Source of the DNA: Mortierella sp. BCC40632
Taxonomy: Eukaryota > Mortierellomycota > Mortierellomycetes > Mortierellales > Mortierellaceae
Length of the DNA: 64,000 bases
Assembly (NCBI GenBank): GCA_011634665.1
Contig: WAEK01000008.1
Location: forward strand, 1,233,501 to 1,297,500
Direction of reading: 5' to 3'
How positions within the stretch are numbered: position 1 is the first letter of the stretch; each line of letters opens with the position of its first letter. Below the pieces are notes generated by a model that was not told the DNA's origin, did no database searches, and saw only the letters and a program-made list of their open reading frames with translations. Below are positions 33,260-43,018 of the stretch, in pieces. The position numbers were made by a program, and so were the translations under genes.

Positions 33260-34393
33260 TCAAGTCGCCTGCCAGCCGTTGTCGGCGCAGCTACCCTTGA
33301 CAGCAAGATGGCGACGGAGTCCATCTTGGCGAGAGAAGGGCTTGTGGCAGGTGGAGCAGCTGAAGTTGCGCTCACCCTTGTGGACAGAGGCCTCGTGACG
33401 CTGAAGATCGTGCTTGCGCGAGAAGGCCTTGGAACAGCTGGGCTCGGGGCAGATGAAGGGGCGGGCCTGCTCAGGGTCGTGCGTCTTCTCGTGCGTGTGC
33501 AGATTGAAGAGGCGAGCGAAGCGGCGGTCACAGCCAGGGAACTGGCAAGAGAAGCGCTTGGCAGGGGTAGACTTGGAGACATCGGAAGTAAGACGGGCCT
33601 TTTTGGAGAGGTCTACGGATACGGATGAGTCATCGGCAGTGCGCTTGAGGCCAGAGACAAGAGCCTGAGAGCGGGAAGAGACAAATTCACCATCGACATC
33701 CTCAGCAAGGAGGGGAGACTCGAAGGGAGAGGCTGGAGCAGAGGTCAAGTCCGAGACAGTAGGAGAAGGTAAGATGCTTTGAGCAGTCAACTGTGTGGGC
33801 TCGACGGTGATAAAGTCCTGGAGGCCAAAGGCAAACTGGAAGTCAAGGTCCGAGAAGAGAGGAAGCGGCTTGGCAGAGAGGCCGTCAAGGAAAGAGGCAT
33901 CCAAGGTCGAGTCAGAAAGCATGGGGGTGTCGATAAGGGGGGTAAAGGGAGTGTCGATAAGCGACTGGAGAGCGACGCCCTGGGGCTGGAACTGGTCCTC
34001 GAGGAAGAGGGCGCAAGAGTCGAAACCAGTCTTGGCAGGAGCATCGGTAAGGTCAATCGAGGGAGTCTGGGGAGTCACCAGCGGGTTGGCAAAGAGAGCC
34101 GCGGCGGGAGCAGCGGGAGCGGGCTGGAATTTGTTCGCCTTAACCGAGTCAGCCTCGCCAAAGAGCGACCAGGCGACAGGGTCTTCGACAGAGTCGAAGA
34201 GCGAAAAGTCCTGAGTGATAGTGTTGATACCAGGCATGGCGAAGAGAATATGCGAAATAATCGATTCAGCAGCAGCAGTGTCGGCAGCAGAAGGAAATAT
34301 CGGGGTTACAGTTGGAGCAATAGCTGGAGCTGGGGCAGTGGCAGGAACAGAGGCAGAGAAGACGGGGCTGAAGGTTTCGCTGTCTGAGAACAT
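33260..34393 (-). CDS. C2H2 zinc-finger transcription factor
   Basis: Intronless 377-residue nuclear protein, ATG at 34393. The first 270 residues are acidic and rich in Ala, Pro, Ser and Phe, with many short acidic-hydrophobic patches (SLFDSVEDP, DFQFAFGLQDF), as in activation domains. A basic stretch (GLKRTADD, SKKARL) could be the nuclear signal. Three C2H2 fingers follow at about residues 283-372: FSCQFPGCDRRFARLFNLHT, FICPEPSCSKAFSRKHDLQR and FSCSTCHKPFSRQDGLRRH. The first two have the CX4C spacing of fungal regulators. Finger 2 helix SRKHDLQRH resembles Crz1/Prz1- and Rsv1-type fungal factors. The target is unknown. A long CT-rich leader on the transcript strand precedes the gene, with a TATA box near 34685. 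Confidence 0.85.
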   Translation of the reverse strand: MFSDSETFSPVFSASVPATAPAPAIAPTVTPIFPSAADTAAAESIISHILFAMPGINTITQDFSLFDSVEDPVAWSLFGEADSVKANKFQPAPAAPAAALFANPLVTPQTPSIDLTDAPAKTGFDSCALFLEDQFQPQGVALQSLIDTPFTPLIDTPMLSDSTLDASFLDGLSAKPLPLFSDLDFQFAFGLQDFITVEPTQLTAQSILPSPTVSDLTSAPASPFESPLLAEDVDGEFVSSRSQALVSGLKRTADDSSVSVDLSKKARLTSDVSKSTPAKRFSCQFPGCDRRFARLFNLHTHEKTHDPEQARPFICPEPSCSKAFSRKHDLQRHEASVHKGERNFSCSTCHKPFSRQDGLRRHLAVKGSCADNGWQAT

Positions 34394-34684
34394 GAAATCG
34401 GTTGGGGTGGTGGGTGCTGCGGGAGAAAAGTTTGCTGAGTGAATGGTGGGCTTCGATCACAGAGGGTCGAATAGAGTGTGGATGAATAGTAAAAAAAAGC
34501 GCTTTAAGCGAGCAAGAGTGTACAGGTGGAGCTGTGTTTGTGCTGAGTGAGCTGCGGATGCGAATGCGAATGCAATGAGTGTGAGTGGAGATAAGCAAGA
34601 AAAGAGAGAGGGAGAGGAGAGAAGAAAGAAAGAGGAAAGAGAAGAAGAAAAAAAAAGGAGACAGACAAGTGCCGACTGCGGGCG

Positions 34685-34691
34685 ATATATA
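34685..34691 (-). promoter_or_regulatory. TATA box of the C2H2 factor gene
   Basis: CGTATATATCGC on the minus strand, about 295 bp upstream of the ATG. Predicted start near 34655, giving a pyrimidine-rich leader of about 260 nt. Confidence 0.45.
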
Positions 34692-34699
34692 CGGAGCGA

Positions 34700-36989
34700 G
34701 TCAGAGACGGGGGCGTAAGACAGTCCCACTCTGGTCGACTCTGTGGACAGTGGGAGCGAGAGCGGATAACAGAGGAGCAGAGGAGAGGTAGGAAGAGGAA
34801 GAGGAAAAAAAAAATTGAGCCGCAGTAACCAAACAAGGTTTCGTGCAATTGAGTGGAGATTGAATCGCACAGAGTCTCCTCTTCCTCCTCCCTCTCCGCG
34901 CCTTTTTTTTTTTTTTTTTCTTCTATTCCATTTGGACGATTAATAATCGCTCGCACCATCCTCTTCTTTTCTCTCTCTCTTCTCTCTCTCTCGTTCATGT
35001 CTCTCTTGTTTCTCTCTCTCTCTCTCTCTTCTCTCTTCCCCCTCCCCCCTCATGGCTACACAACAGACAATACATCCTGGGACCCTTGAACCAACAATCC
35101 GCCATAATGCCAAGCCCATTTCAGCTGGCTGGCTCCTCTCCTCTCTTCTCTTCATCTTCAGACAAAAAACAAGGTCCAAGTGCGATAGCAGAGAGGCGAG
35201 TGCGTGCATGTGCAGGAGAGATAAAGGGAAAGCGGGGGGCTCTCGTTTGCCACCATTTTCATCAAAAGCGCTCCAAACAGGGAAATCTGCGAATGGAGCG
35301 ACCGGAGCAAAAGAAAAAAAGAGCAGTCACTCGAAAAACACTACGTGGACGCCGTGCCTTTTTGTTGCACAGGGCAGGGAGCCCTGTTGCCCCAGCCAAT
35401 CACGGCTGCCCTACCTAGCCCATGGTACGGCATGTTCCCGTTGACCATGAGGAGAGGGGGGAGAAAATAGAGCAGTCTAACAGAGGAGAGAGAGATAGGA
35501 CAGGATGGAAGGGAGAAAAAAAGGGGAAAGAAAGAGAGAAGAGCAAGTCTGGCCCACAAGCACCGCCGACCTAGTGCCCATGAGAGCGATGATGTCGTTT
35601 GAGGAGGGACAGAGACATGTTATTTGCACAGCCCACTTATCTTGCCGTTTTGGGTGATGTCTTCCCGCATCGTCACAACTGTTGCTGCAATCAGACTGGG
35701 CTAGGCCTCACCATTCCTTCCTCTCTCTCTCTCTGTGTGTCCCGCATAGGCCCACAAGGCTCTTCCCCATGCTCTTGCCGGTGCGGTCCTTCTTCATCTC
35801 TTCTGATTCCCAAAAGTCCAGAAACGGCCTCGAGCCTCTCCTCGTGTCCTTACTCCTTGCATGGCTTTGGCTGGTACGGTTGCTTTATTGTTTTTTTCTC
35901 ACTTCCAAACCATGATAGCTCTATCCTCTCTCAAGACAACTCAGGTCCTTTGTCTCCAAGAGCATTGCCCTACCTTGTAATACCAACCCGGCAACTTGTT
36001 TGCGCTAGCTCCCTTCCAACCACCGTCTCCCAAAATGACGTCGCTTGGGTGGGGTGAGTGGCGTCGACTCTCTACGGTTCATGATCACAGCACGTCCCGG
36101 ATACTCTTTTGGGTTCGATCGATGATGTAAAAAGAAAGCGAATTCGGAGTGGATAGGAAGAGGTGGGGAAGAAATCTTTGGGCTATCGCATTAGGAAAAA
36201 AAAAAAAAAAAAAAGGAGGAAGCAAAAAGACACGAATGACCTCTAGCTCATCATCATACGGGGACACCTTTAGTTGGCCAACAGAATGAGAGAGAGAGAG
36301 AGAGAGAGAGAGGTCAGACCTCTCTTGCTGCCTACCAAAACGGCCCGAAAAGAGAATAATCACTCTTCTTCTTTTAGACAGACAAGAAGAGAGAGAGAGA
36401 GAAAGAGAGAGAGATAAAACCTCGACCATTTTTCGCTCGCGTATGACATTCCAGTCGACCGTCTTTTTTTCTCTCTCTCTCTCTTGCAGGACTAGATACC
36501 ACGCAACCCAAAAAAAAAAAAAAAAAAGAGAGCCTGTAGCCTGTGTATTTGTTGTTGTTGTCGTTGGTTTTTTTTTTTTTTTTTTTTTTTTTTTGAATGA
36601 TCAAACTCGCTCATAGTAACATTCCATCTCCAGATCATGTCTTCAGCATGGATGCATCGAGTGGCCGTGGATCATGATCTAGCATGACACTACAAAGTAG
36701 ACATTGTCCCCTTGTTGAGAAACCTCTCTACTTGCTCCTGGAAGGACGGACGGACGGACGGACGGACACGCATCCCAGAGGCGACAGAAGCAAAGCGCCC
36801 CTCCTGTGCCAGGGGGGACAGTCCAATTAAATGATTATCCCGTGATAGACTCAAAAAAAAAAAAAAAAAAAAAAAAAGGTTTTGTGCCCCCACCCCCTCC
36901 TTGCCAATATATGTACAATGCTTACGCCGCAATAGAAGGAGAAGAAGAAAGAAGAAGAAGAAAAGAATGGGTATTGATGTCAACGTGGC
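34700..36989. other. intergenic region upstream of the C2H2 factor
   Basis: No gene supported. CT/GA microsatellites at 34970-35040, 36291-36313 and 36388-36413. Poly(A) at 36195-36213 and 36846-36868, poly(T) at 36569-36594. A (GGAC)n tetranucleotide repeat at about 36747-36767. Open frames here are products of these repeats. Confidence 0.4.
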
Positions 36990-38969
36990 CTACTCACTGC
37001 TTCTCACAAAGAGTTTCTTTTTGTAAGTGGAGGGATGCGGGCGGGGAGGGAGGGATGGTGGAGGAGAAGGCTGACGATCACTCTGAGGTAGCAGATGAGT
37101 TGTGCTGGTAATGGGTTGTGGATGTAACACTTCCGCATGTTGATTTGCATCGTCCCTGTACCCCAAAAGGTCAAAAGCATCGACCTCATCATCCGAATCA
37201 ATTTCCAAGAGCAGACTGTAGATTATGCGCTTGCGGACAGTTGACTTGCTTTTAGAGTCGGTATGATGTTGCTGGCTCTCGAAATCAATATCCTGAACAG
37301 TAGACATTTCGAGTTCATTGCCATTATATCGTTTTGACGAGATTAGCTTGAGATTAGCGACTCGGTTCAGACGAAAGCTAGTTCGGCCATTTTCTTGGGG
37401 AACCATGCGCTTCAAGTCGAGCACCTTTGGGAGAATCTCGGAAATAGGGTTGTGGACCATCGGATCGACCTTGCGTGAAATAAAAATCCCGAAACCGACC
37501 ATAAATACAGCAGTCAGGACAGGAAGCACGATCACAAGGGTCGAGACATCCGCCAAAAGCACGGGTTTGCGCATGGCAAAGGTACCGTTGTTGAGAAGTG
37601 TTCCCCTGAGAAGGAAATCGGTTAGGTTGCCCATGTCCTCGCTCGAAAAGCCCCAATCAATCCAGGAACGGTTGTAGTCTGACACAGCCGTCGAGTTAAG
37701 AATGTATGTGGCCTCAAAAGTCTCGCGGCCCATAAACTGAATCAATGATCTGTTGCTGTATGGAATAGTCTTGACCGCCTCTACAGTGTTGAGGGTGCTG
37801 TTGTAGTACGTAACGCCAATATCCAAGTGAAGCGCCTCGGCCGCCAGGAAAGCTGTAGTCTTCAAGCCTCTCGATGAAAACACCACACGAAAAGTAAGAA
37901 CATCCCAATGGAAGGTGCCATCTGGGTCCTGAACCAATTGCTGCATCGAGTGCATTCGGGTGTTGGGAGGTGATCCCAGAGTGAGAAGCCGCCTGCACAT
38001 GGTCGTGAGGGTCGTGGTTGGAAATTTTTTGCAGTCAAGGGTAATGGTCTCATTTGGCTGGAGCCCTTTCTTGGTGTCATATGTCCCGTTGAAAGTGTAG
38101 GCGATTGTCTGGGTGAAGACTCGGCGTTTAATCAGCATGACATGCATTTTCTTGGATAACAAGTAGCCAAGACTGTGCCGGACACATCGATGAGTATGGT
38201 CGCCTCTAACAAGACAAGATTCCAATGACCGTGGAGTAGGCAGCGACAAGTCATCAAAATTATAATTGGTTGCCACTCCTGCATCCAGAAACATCCTTAC
38301 GAGCGTGAAATCGTCGCCAACCAAGGTCGTGTTGAAGTACTTGAACCGCTTCCCGTCTGGTGTAGTGGCAGTGCGGGGGGTGCGGGATCCATCAACTTGA
38401 TCCTTGGCGCCAACGACAAGAGACCAATTAGGATTGTAATATACGCCAAGACCTACGACCTCGAGGGAGCATCTCACGTTCTGCATACTATTTTTGGTGT
38501 AGTTGCAAGGCAGAGCTGGGGGGAGGGCTGCTTTATAATGATCAAATCGCTTGCCTTCCAGTGGGATGTCCATGCTGTTTAAAATGTCCTCGACACTGGT
38601 TTTGTTCGGCTGGAGATTGGCGGTCTTCACAAATGCTGTAGAGATTTCCATCTCATGGATCGTAGACTTGGGAAAGGTGGTAGCCACTGGGTATATGTTA
38701 CTGAGAAGGGTCGGCAGATAATCCAGGGCAAGGCCGACAGTAAGAACCAAGACGACATAAAAGCGACCGAGGTACTGCCTGCGGCCACGCGGGAACTTGG
38801 TGAAAAAGATGTACCTGAAGCGATTGAAGATGTTGCCATTGATGCGCTCCTGATATGTGAGGTTGCTTGCTCTGGATGCAATACGTGAGATGAGAAAGAC
38901 GAACGAAAATTGCAACAAAAGGCGCATGGCAGTGAAGACCAGAGTGCTTTGTCCCTGTGAGATTAACAT
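36990..38969 (-). CDS. glycosylated two-span membrane protein, unknown family
   Basis: Intronless 659-residue protein. I take the ATG at 38969 (MLISQGQSTLVFTAM); the frame continues upstream but has no convincing earlier ATG. A first hydrophobic segment (residues 8-30) is followed by a clear membrane span YVVLVLTVGLALDYLPTLL (about 70-90). An ectodomain of about 375 residues carries a dozen N-x-S/T sequons (NKTS, NYTK, NWSL, NTTL, NGTY, NETI, NSTL, NRSL, NRSW, NLTD, NGTF). A second span, LVIVLPVLTAVFMVGFGIFI, lies at about 473-495. A cytoplasmic tail of about 160 residues follows, with an acidic patch (EIDSDDEVDAFDLLGY) and a Pro-rich end. The layout suggests a plasma-membrane or vacuolar surface protein. 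No known domain recognised. Remains of a second copy lie at about 40.2-40.5 kb. Confidence 0.75.
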   Translation of the reverse strand: MLISQGQSTLVFTAMRLLLQFSFVFLISRIASRASNLTYQERINGNIFNRFRYIFFTKFPRGRRQYLGRFYVVLVLTVGLALDYLPTLLSNIYPVATTFPKSTIHEMEISTAFVKTANLQPNKTSVEDILNSMDIPLEGKRFDHYKAALPPALPCNYTKNSMQNVRCSLEVVGLGVYYNPNWSLVVGAKDQVDGSRTPRTATTPDGKRFKYFNTTLVGDDFTLVRMFLDAGVATNYNFDDLSLPTPRSLESCLVRGDHTHRCVRHSLGYLLSKKMHVMLIKRRVFTQTIAYTFNGTYDTKKGLQPNETITLDCKKFPTTTLTTMCRRLLTLGSPPNTRMHSMQQLVQDPDGTFHWDVLTFRVVFSSRGLKTTAFLAAEALHLDIGVTYYNSTLNTVEAVKTIPYSNRSLIQFMGRETFEATYILNSTAVSDYNRSWIDWGFSSEDMGNLTDFLLRGTLLNNGTFAMRKPVLLADVSTLVIVLPVLTAVFMVGFGIFISRKVDPMVHNPISEILPKVLDLKRMVPQENGRTSFRLNRVANLKLISSKRYNGNELEMSTVQDIDFESQQHHTDSKSKSTVRKRIIYSLLLEIDSDDEVDAFDLLGYRDDANQHAEVLHPQPITSTTHLLPQSDRQPSPPPSLPPRPHPSTYKKKLFVRSSE

Positions 38970-40150
38970 TGGCGCACGATTAAAGTGAAGAGGAAATATA
39001 GTATGGTATGGTGGTGCTTTGGTGAGGAGGGGGGGGGGGGGGGGGGGAGAGGTGTAGAACGGACGATGGGAAGGGGGGGGAGGAGGAGAAAACGGAGTTG
39101 CAGAGGGGTAACAAAACAAAAAAAAAAGTCTGAAGTGAACAACCCCTCGACTTTTTATTGCCTTTGCGAAACAAGATTTTTGGGAAGACGATAAAATCCT
39201 AATGAACCAGGGCGAGCAAATGATGGGGTGGAAACACCACTTGCATAATCCATCATGCTTAGTTTCGACCGATGATTCCAAACATTACACAAGGGTTGTG
39301 GCAATATGCTTACTTCACTTGATAGGGCTCATCCGAACAAATTCTTCTTCTCGTACACCAAGGCTAAAGTGCAACTAAAGGGGCATGTTTGACATGTATG
39401 AAGCAAGCCTACAGAGAACGAGATTCCACTCTCACCACCTGTTGAACGTTGATTGCGACGATGAAGATGAGGGTTAGGACGAAGGATGGCGAGGAGAAGG
39501 GTAGTGAAGGCGAGGGCAAGGGCGGGAAAAGGCGGGAAACGGCAAGGTGTATGCTCGTACAACTGTACCGCCTTACATGCTTGAGTGAGAAAGGGGAGGG
39601 AGAGCGGGACCTGTTTGCCTAGCGCGAGCTGAGTGGTAGCGCTTAACTTAATTTCTTATCCCCGTCTCTACATTCAGGATGATCAATCCTGTGATAGGAA
39701 GAGGGGTACAAGTGGCCAGGAGATCCAGGTACGTGAGAAAGTGATTGGTGACATGTGCGGGGAAGGATAAACTAGCTGGGATCACAGCAAAGTAAAGAGT
39801 CCAGTTTTATGAGTAACAGAGAGCAGTAGCACAGGAGAACCTCATTTGGCTTTTGACGTCCACCTTCCCTATCCACCTCTTGGTTCGAATAACAGCTGTG
39901 GGTTCGAAGCCCAGGATGACATTCCTTGCCCTTTGGTGGCTGTTTTCAGTTATGACAAACATATTGACAAGTTCAGATACGTTGAGGTGTTGAATCCACA
40001 CACTCTCCAGAGTTGTGCCAATTAAAGACACCTTCCCTTCTCGCCCCCGGCATCCGTGTTAGACAATCTGACTGAAGTTTTCTTGCAACCAGAGCTTAAA
40101 TCACACACAGCACTAGATGGGGCATACTTTTGGCATGACGTTCGAGGAAG
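38970..40150. other. upstream region of the two-span membrane protein
   Basis: No gene supported. Contains poly(G) at 39029-39047 and a G-rich/CT-rich leader (39000-39130). The part from 39.8 kb may be more of the decayed paralogue, but I cannot align it. Confidence 0.35.
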
Positions 40151-40199
40151 AGTAAATGCTGTGCACCTACTAAAGGAGCCACTGTTCATTAGTACACCT

Positions 40200-40530
40200 A
40201 CCCCAAACAAAAAGCCCTCGGTACTTGTTTTGCCCGGTTGGAGATTTGTCGGGGATTTGGTGGTGTTGCAACATCGAGCTTTGAGTCCCAAAAGGCTACC
40301 GGCCTCTCGGGAAGGTTGGTGAATAGGAGAGTGCTCTTTCCTGTAGTTTGAAATTTGGTCAAAAAGAGAAGCCTGATCCGTCGAGCAAGCTAACGGAAAT
40401 GCATCTTTTGTAGGTGAGGCTGGGTTGCCTCGATACGATGTAAGATACTAATTTTGGCCAAGGACATCCGAAGAGTAGGGCGTATCACAGTGAATAGAAG
40501 AGTACTCCATCCTTGTGAGAGATACATGGT
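40200..40530 (-). pseudogene. decayed paralogue of the two-span membrane protein gene
   Basis: Two collinear pieces match the gene at 36990-38969. MYLSQGWSTLLFTVIRP (ATG near 40528) corresponds to its N-terminus MLISQGQSTLVFTAM. TNLQPGKTSTEGFLFG (about 40215-40262) corresponds to ANLQPNKTSVED at residues 118-128. DNA between and after them is shortened and full of stops. It is a truncated tandem duplicate on the same strand, about 1.5 kb upstream of the intact gene. Confidence 0.55.
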
Positions 40531-40619
40531 AGTGGTCTGAACAAGTGATGGATAGAGAGGTGAAGGGAGCATTGCCAGGAAGGTGTACGAAATCCAGGCT
40601 GGGGACAATGAAGAGTGAT

Positions 40620-42259
40620 GAGCAAGAAAGGGGTCTGAATCTGAAAGCAGGATTGTGAGAGCGTCGACAAATGACTCTGTTTAGAGTTTAGACGATTTTT
40701 TTTTTTTTTTTTTTCCAAGACCGAGCGTCCTGCGTCTCTTTCTCCTCTCAATCCAATGAGGACCCAAGCCTCCGGTATCTTTCTGGGTGTGTGAGCAGTT
40801 TGGCTGTATTTCACCTCCAATTTCCTCTGAAAGAAATAGTTACTTGTCAAATTGGTCCGAGGCATCATTAACTTTCCTTGGGCTGCCAATCTTGAAGCTC
40901 TTTCTGATGCTTGAAGCTTTGCTGCCCAAGGTTCTTACTATTCTCCATTTCAGATGTTTTTGACCTCATTTAGCGTTGCTTATTTGTAGAATAACATGCC
41001 CCTTCGCAGTAGCCCCGTGCAACGGACTGTGCATAATCCTCGAAAATAAGAATGGAAAAAACAAAAATATCTGAAATGGAGAATATTTCCTCACTTCTTT
41101 ATTGAGATCACAGAGCTACTCAATAAGAGAAGCTGATTTGCCAGAGAGAAGGGAAAGGCACATATCAAAATGGGTGATCCCTGAGTCGCTATTTTTTTTT
41201 AAAAAAAAAACTTCGCCTGAAAGATGGTATCCAAAGACATGTAAGCTTCAAGCTGCTTCGCTACTGTTACCATGACTACCTGGAAGGAATCAATTAGATC
41301 TTCGAACGACATTTCATTCAAGCGTGTTTCAACAATTGCAGAGGCTCAATGATCGGATTGTACCTGAAAACAGCATTTATTCTATGGAGTCATGAAGCAG
41401 CCTCTCCAGCAGACTTTGCAGTAGGCTCCAGCTTCCGCATCGTTATCATCTAAGCTGGAACTAGGGGCAATAATCATGCAAAGAGTATCCATGTAATCAG
41501 ACTTGAGTCTTTGGAGGCGCCCTGCATGGTGGGAAGGGTAGGGGAGGGCAATAAACAAAAGTCTGTGCGCGAATTGAATCATTCAGTCAAGGCCGCTCAT
41601 ACTTTCTCTGAGACCCTGTGGTACATTGCCCCCCTATTCAATCCAAACAACACAGACCCGACACTTTGGGACTTCAACAATAATATTTGCGCATGGGCTG
41701 CCTATTCGGACACGTCTCCTCATAAAAAGGCCTTATTAAGCATAAATTTGCTATCGAAAACAAAAAACAAACATGCAAAGAAATAAAAGCTAGGCGAAAT
41801 AGATGACCACACTAAGGTAGATTGATGGACAGATAGGCGAATGATTGAAGAAATAGATGGAGAGGCTACTTTCGGCATAGATGCTCAGGTAAATAGTTCT
41901 TAGGGGATAGTCATTACATTATTTGATGTTGAAGGATATGCCAAACTGTATTCCGTCTGGAGTCCCCAACGACAACGCAGGCAATGGAAAAAAAAATTCG
42001 GGCGAGGGTAAAATAGGACCAATAGTACGATGAAAGCCACGTCTGTGAGCCCATCGGACGGATTGTGATGACGGCATGTTGGTACTCCGACACTAGACCC
42101 AGTGTGTGCAAATCCTGCTAATGCTGTACTAGAGTCCGCTTGTAGCCTTACTAGCCCCGTGGTGATGTGATAATTGCTGTTGTTTATTATCAACAAAGTT
42201 CTCTGGTATCTTAATGTTCACCTATGGCAAGAATACTTTCTCTCTCTCTCTCCCGGCGT
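40620..42259. other. gene-less region
   Basis: No coding sequence supported. T run at about 40698-40713; A/T runs near 41192-41210. A direct repeat of the phrase TCTGAAATGGAGAAT-type sequence appears in opposite orientation at about 40943-40960 and 41068-41086 (CTCCATTTCAGAT and ATCTGAAATGGAG), a small inverted repeat of unknown meaning. Confidence 0.35.
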
Positions 42260-43018
42260 TTATTGTGATATATTGAGAACGTCTTTGACCCAGTTGTTGA
42301 ATTCACACATCAAATGTGCTTGATGCTGTCTAATCATCCAGTTCGGGACCAGCGCAGGAAACTCGACCAAGAGCTTCAATCTCAAACCATTCAATTCCTG
42401 TCTTATCTGATGCCTCACGCCGCCAATAATAGTTCCGCGCTTTGTACGGGCAACACCGGACAGCTGTACGTCGTAGGCTGGGTCTCTCTGCGAGCGCAAA
42501 TCCTCGGTGTCATCATAATGGATAAAGAACTGAGTAGGGAATGGTGAACCGCCAGTCGTTTCAATCACCTCTTGAGTATTCTTTCCTGTGTTCACAATCA
42601 GGTAGTGGTCAGGGCATGCCATGAGCCTCATCTTGCTATACTCCACGCTATTGTTCAGCATGATGTGGTTCAATTTGTCCAAAAACGCGCTAGGACTGAG
42701 ATCCACATCGTTTACGGTGATTTCCACGACACTGTATTTTCTTCGGCCAAACGACAGGAAGCTGGCGATCTCCATCACAAACTGAGTGAGACCAAGGTAG
42801 AAGCCCAACATCTTGCGCACCTTGTCCTCGCCCATCTCGATCTTTATCTCAGCCAGGTGGCTTCTCTGTTCCTCCATGGTTTGTAAGTCGAGTGGTTGCT
42901 TCATGCCAAGCTGGCGGCGAACAAATTTGGTCACATGGGTCAGTCGCTTGGCCTCCCATTGGCTGATTGTCTCACTTGGGACCACCTTCCCATCAGCATA
43001 TGTGTTTATCTCCACCAT
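42260..43018 (-). CDS. unrecognised 252-residue protein (possible START/SRPBCC fold)
   Basis: Single clean reading frame, ATG at 43018 (MVEINTYADGKVVPSE), stop TAA at 42260-42262. No signal peptide or membrane span. Composition is that of a folded soluble protein: an N-terminal helical part (residues 20-90), then alternating strands (YSVVEITVNDVDL, DHYLIVNTG, QFFIHYDDTEDL, DVQLSGVARTKRG, LRLKLLVEFPAL) and a final amphipathic helix (RQHQAHLMCEFNNWVKDVL). The strand-rich body closed by a long C-terminal helix is reminiscent of START/SRPBCC lipid-binding domains, but no diagnostic motif is present. A TTAAAAA box near 43250 could be its TATA. Possibly lineage-specific. Confidence 0.65.
   Translation of the reverse strand: MVEINTYADGKVVPSETISQWEAKRLTHVTKFVRRQLGMKQPLDLQTMEEQRSHLAEIKIEMGEDKVRKMLGFYLGLTQFVMEIASFLSFGRRKYSVVEITVNDVDLSPSAFLDKLNHIMLNNSVEYSKMRLMACPDHYLIVNTGKNTQEVIETTGGSPFPTQFFIHYDDTEDLRSQRDPAYDVQLSGVARTKRGTIIGGVRHQIRQELNGLRLKLLVEFPALVPNWMIRQHQAHLMCEFNNWVKDVLNISQ

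Noticed and set aside
33137..34387. Plus-strand frames of 163 and 202 codons over the C2H2 gene
   Set aside because: Antisense to three clear zinc fingers; charged low-information peptides.
36990..39281. Longer 763-codon version of the two-span membrane protein
   Set aside because: The extra N-terminus starts at a TTG and runs through CT/poly(C) leader DNA; the ATG at 38969 directly precedes the hydrophobic segment.
39883..39915. Possible tRNA B boxes (GGTTCGAATAA and GGTTCGAAGCC)
   Set aside because: No matching A box or acceptor stem at the right distance on either strand.
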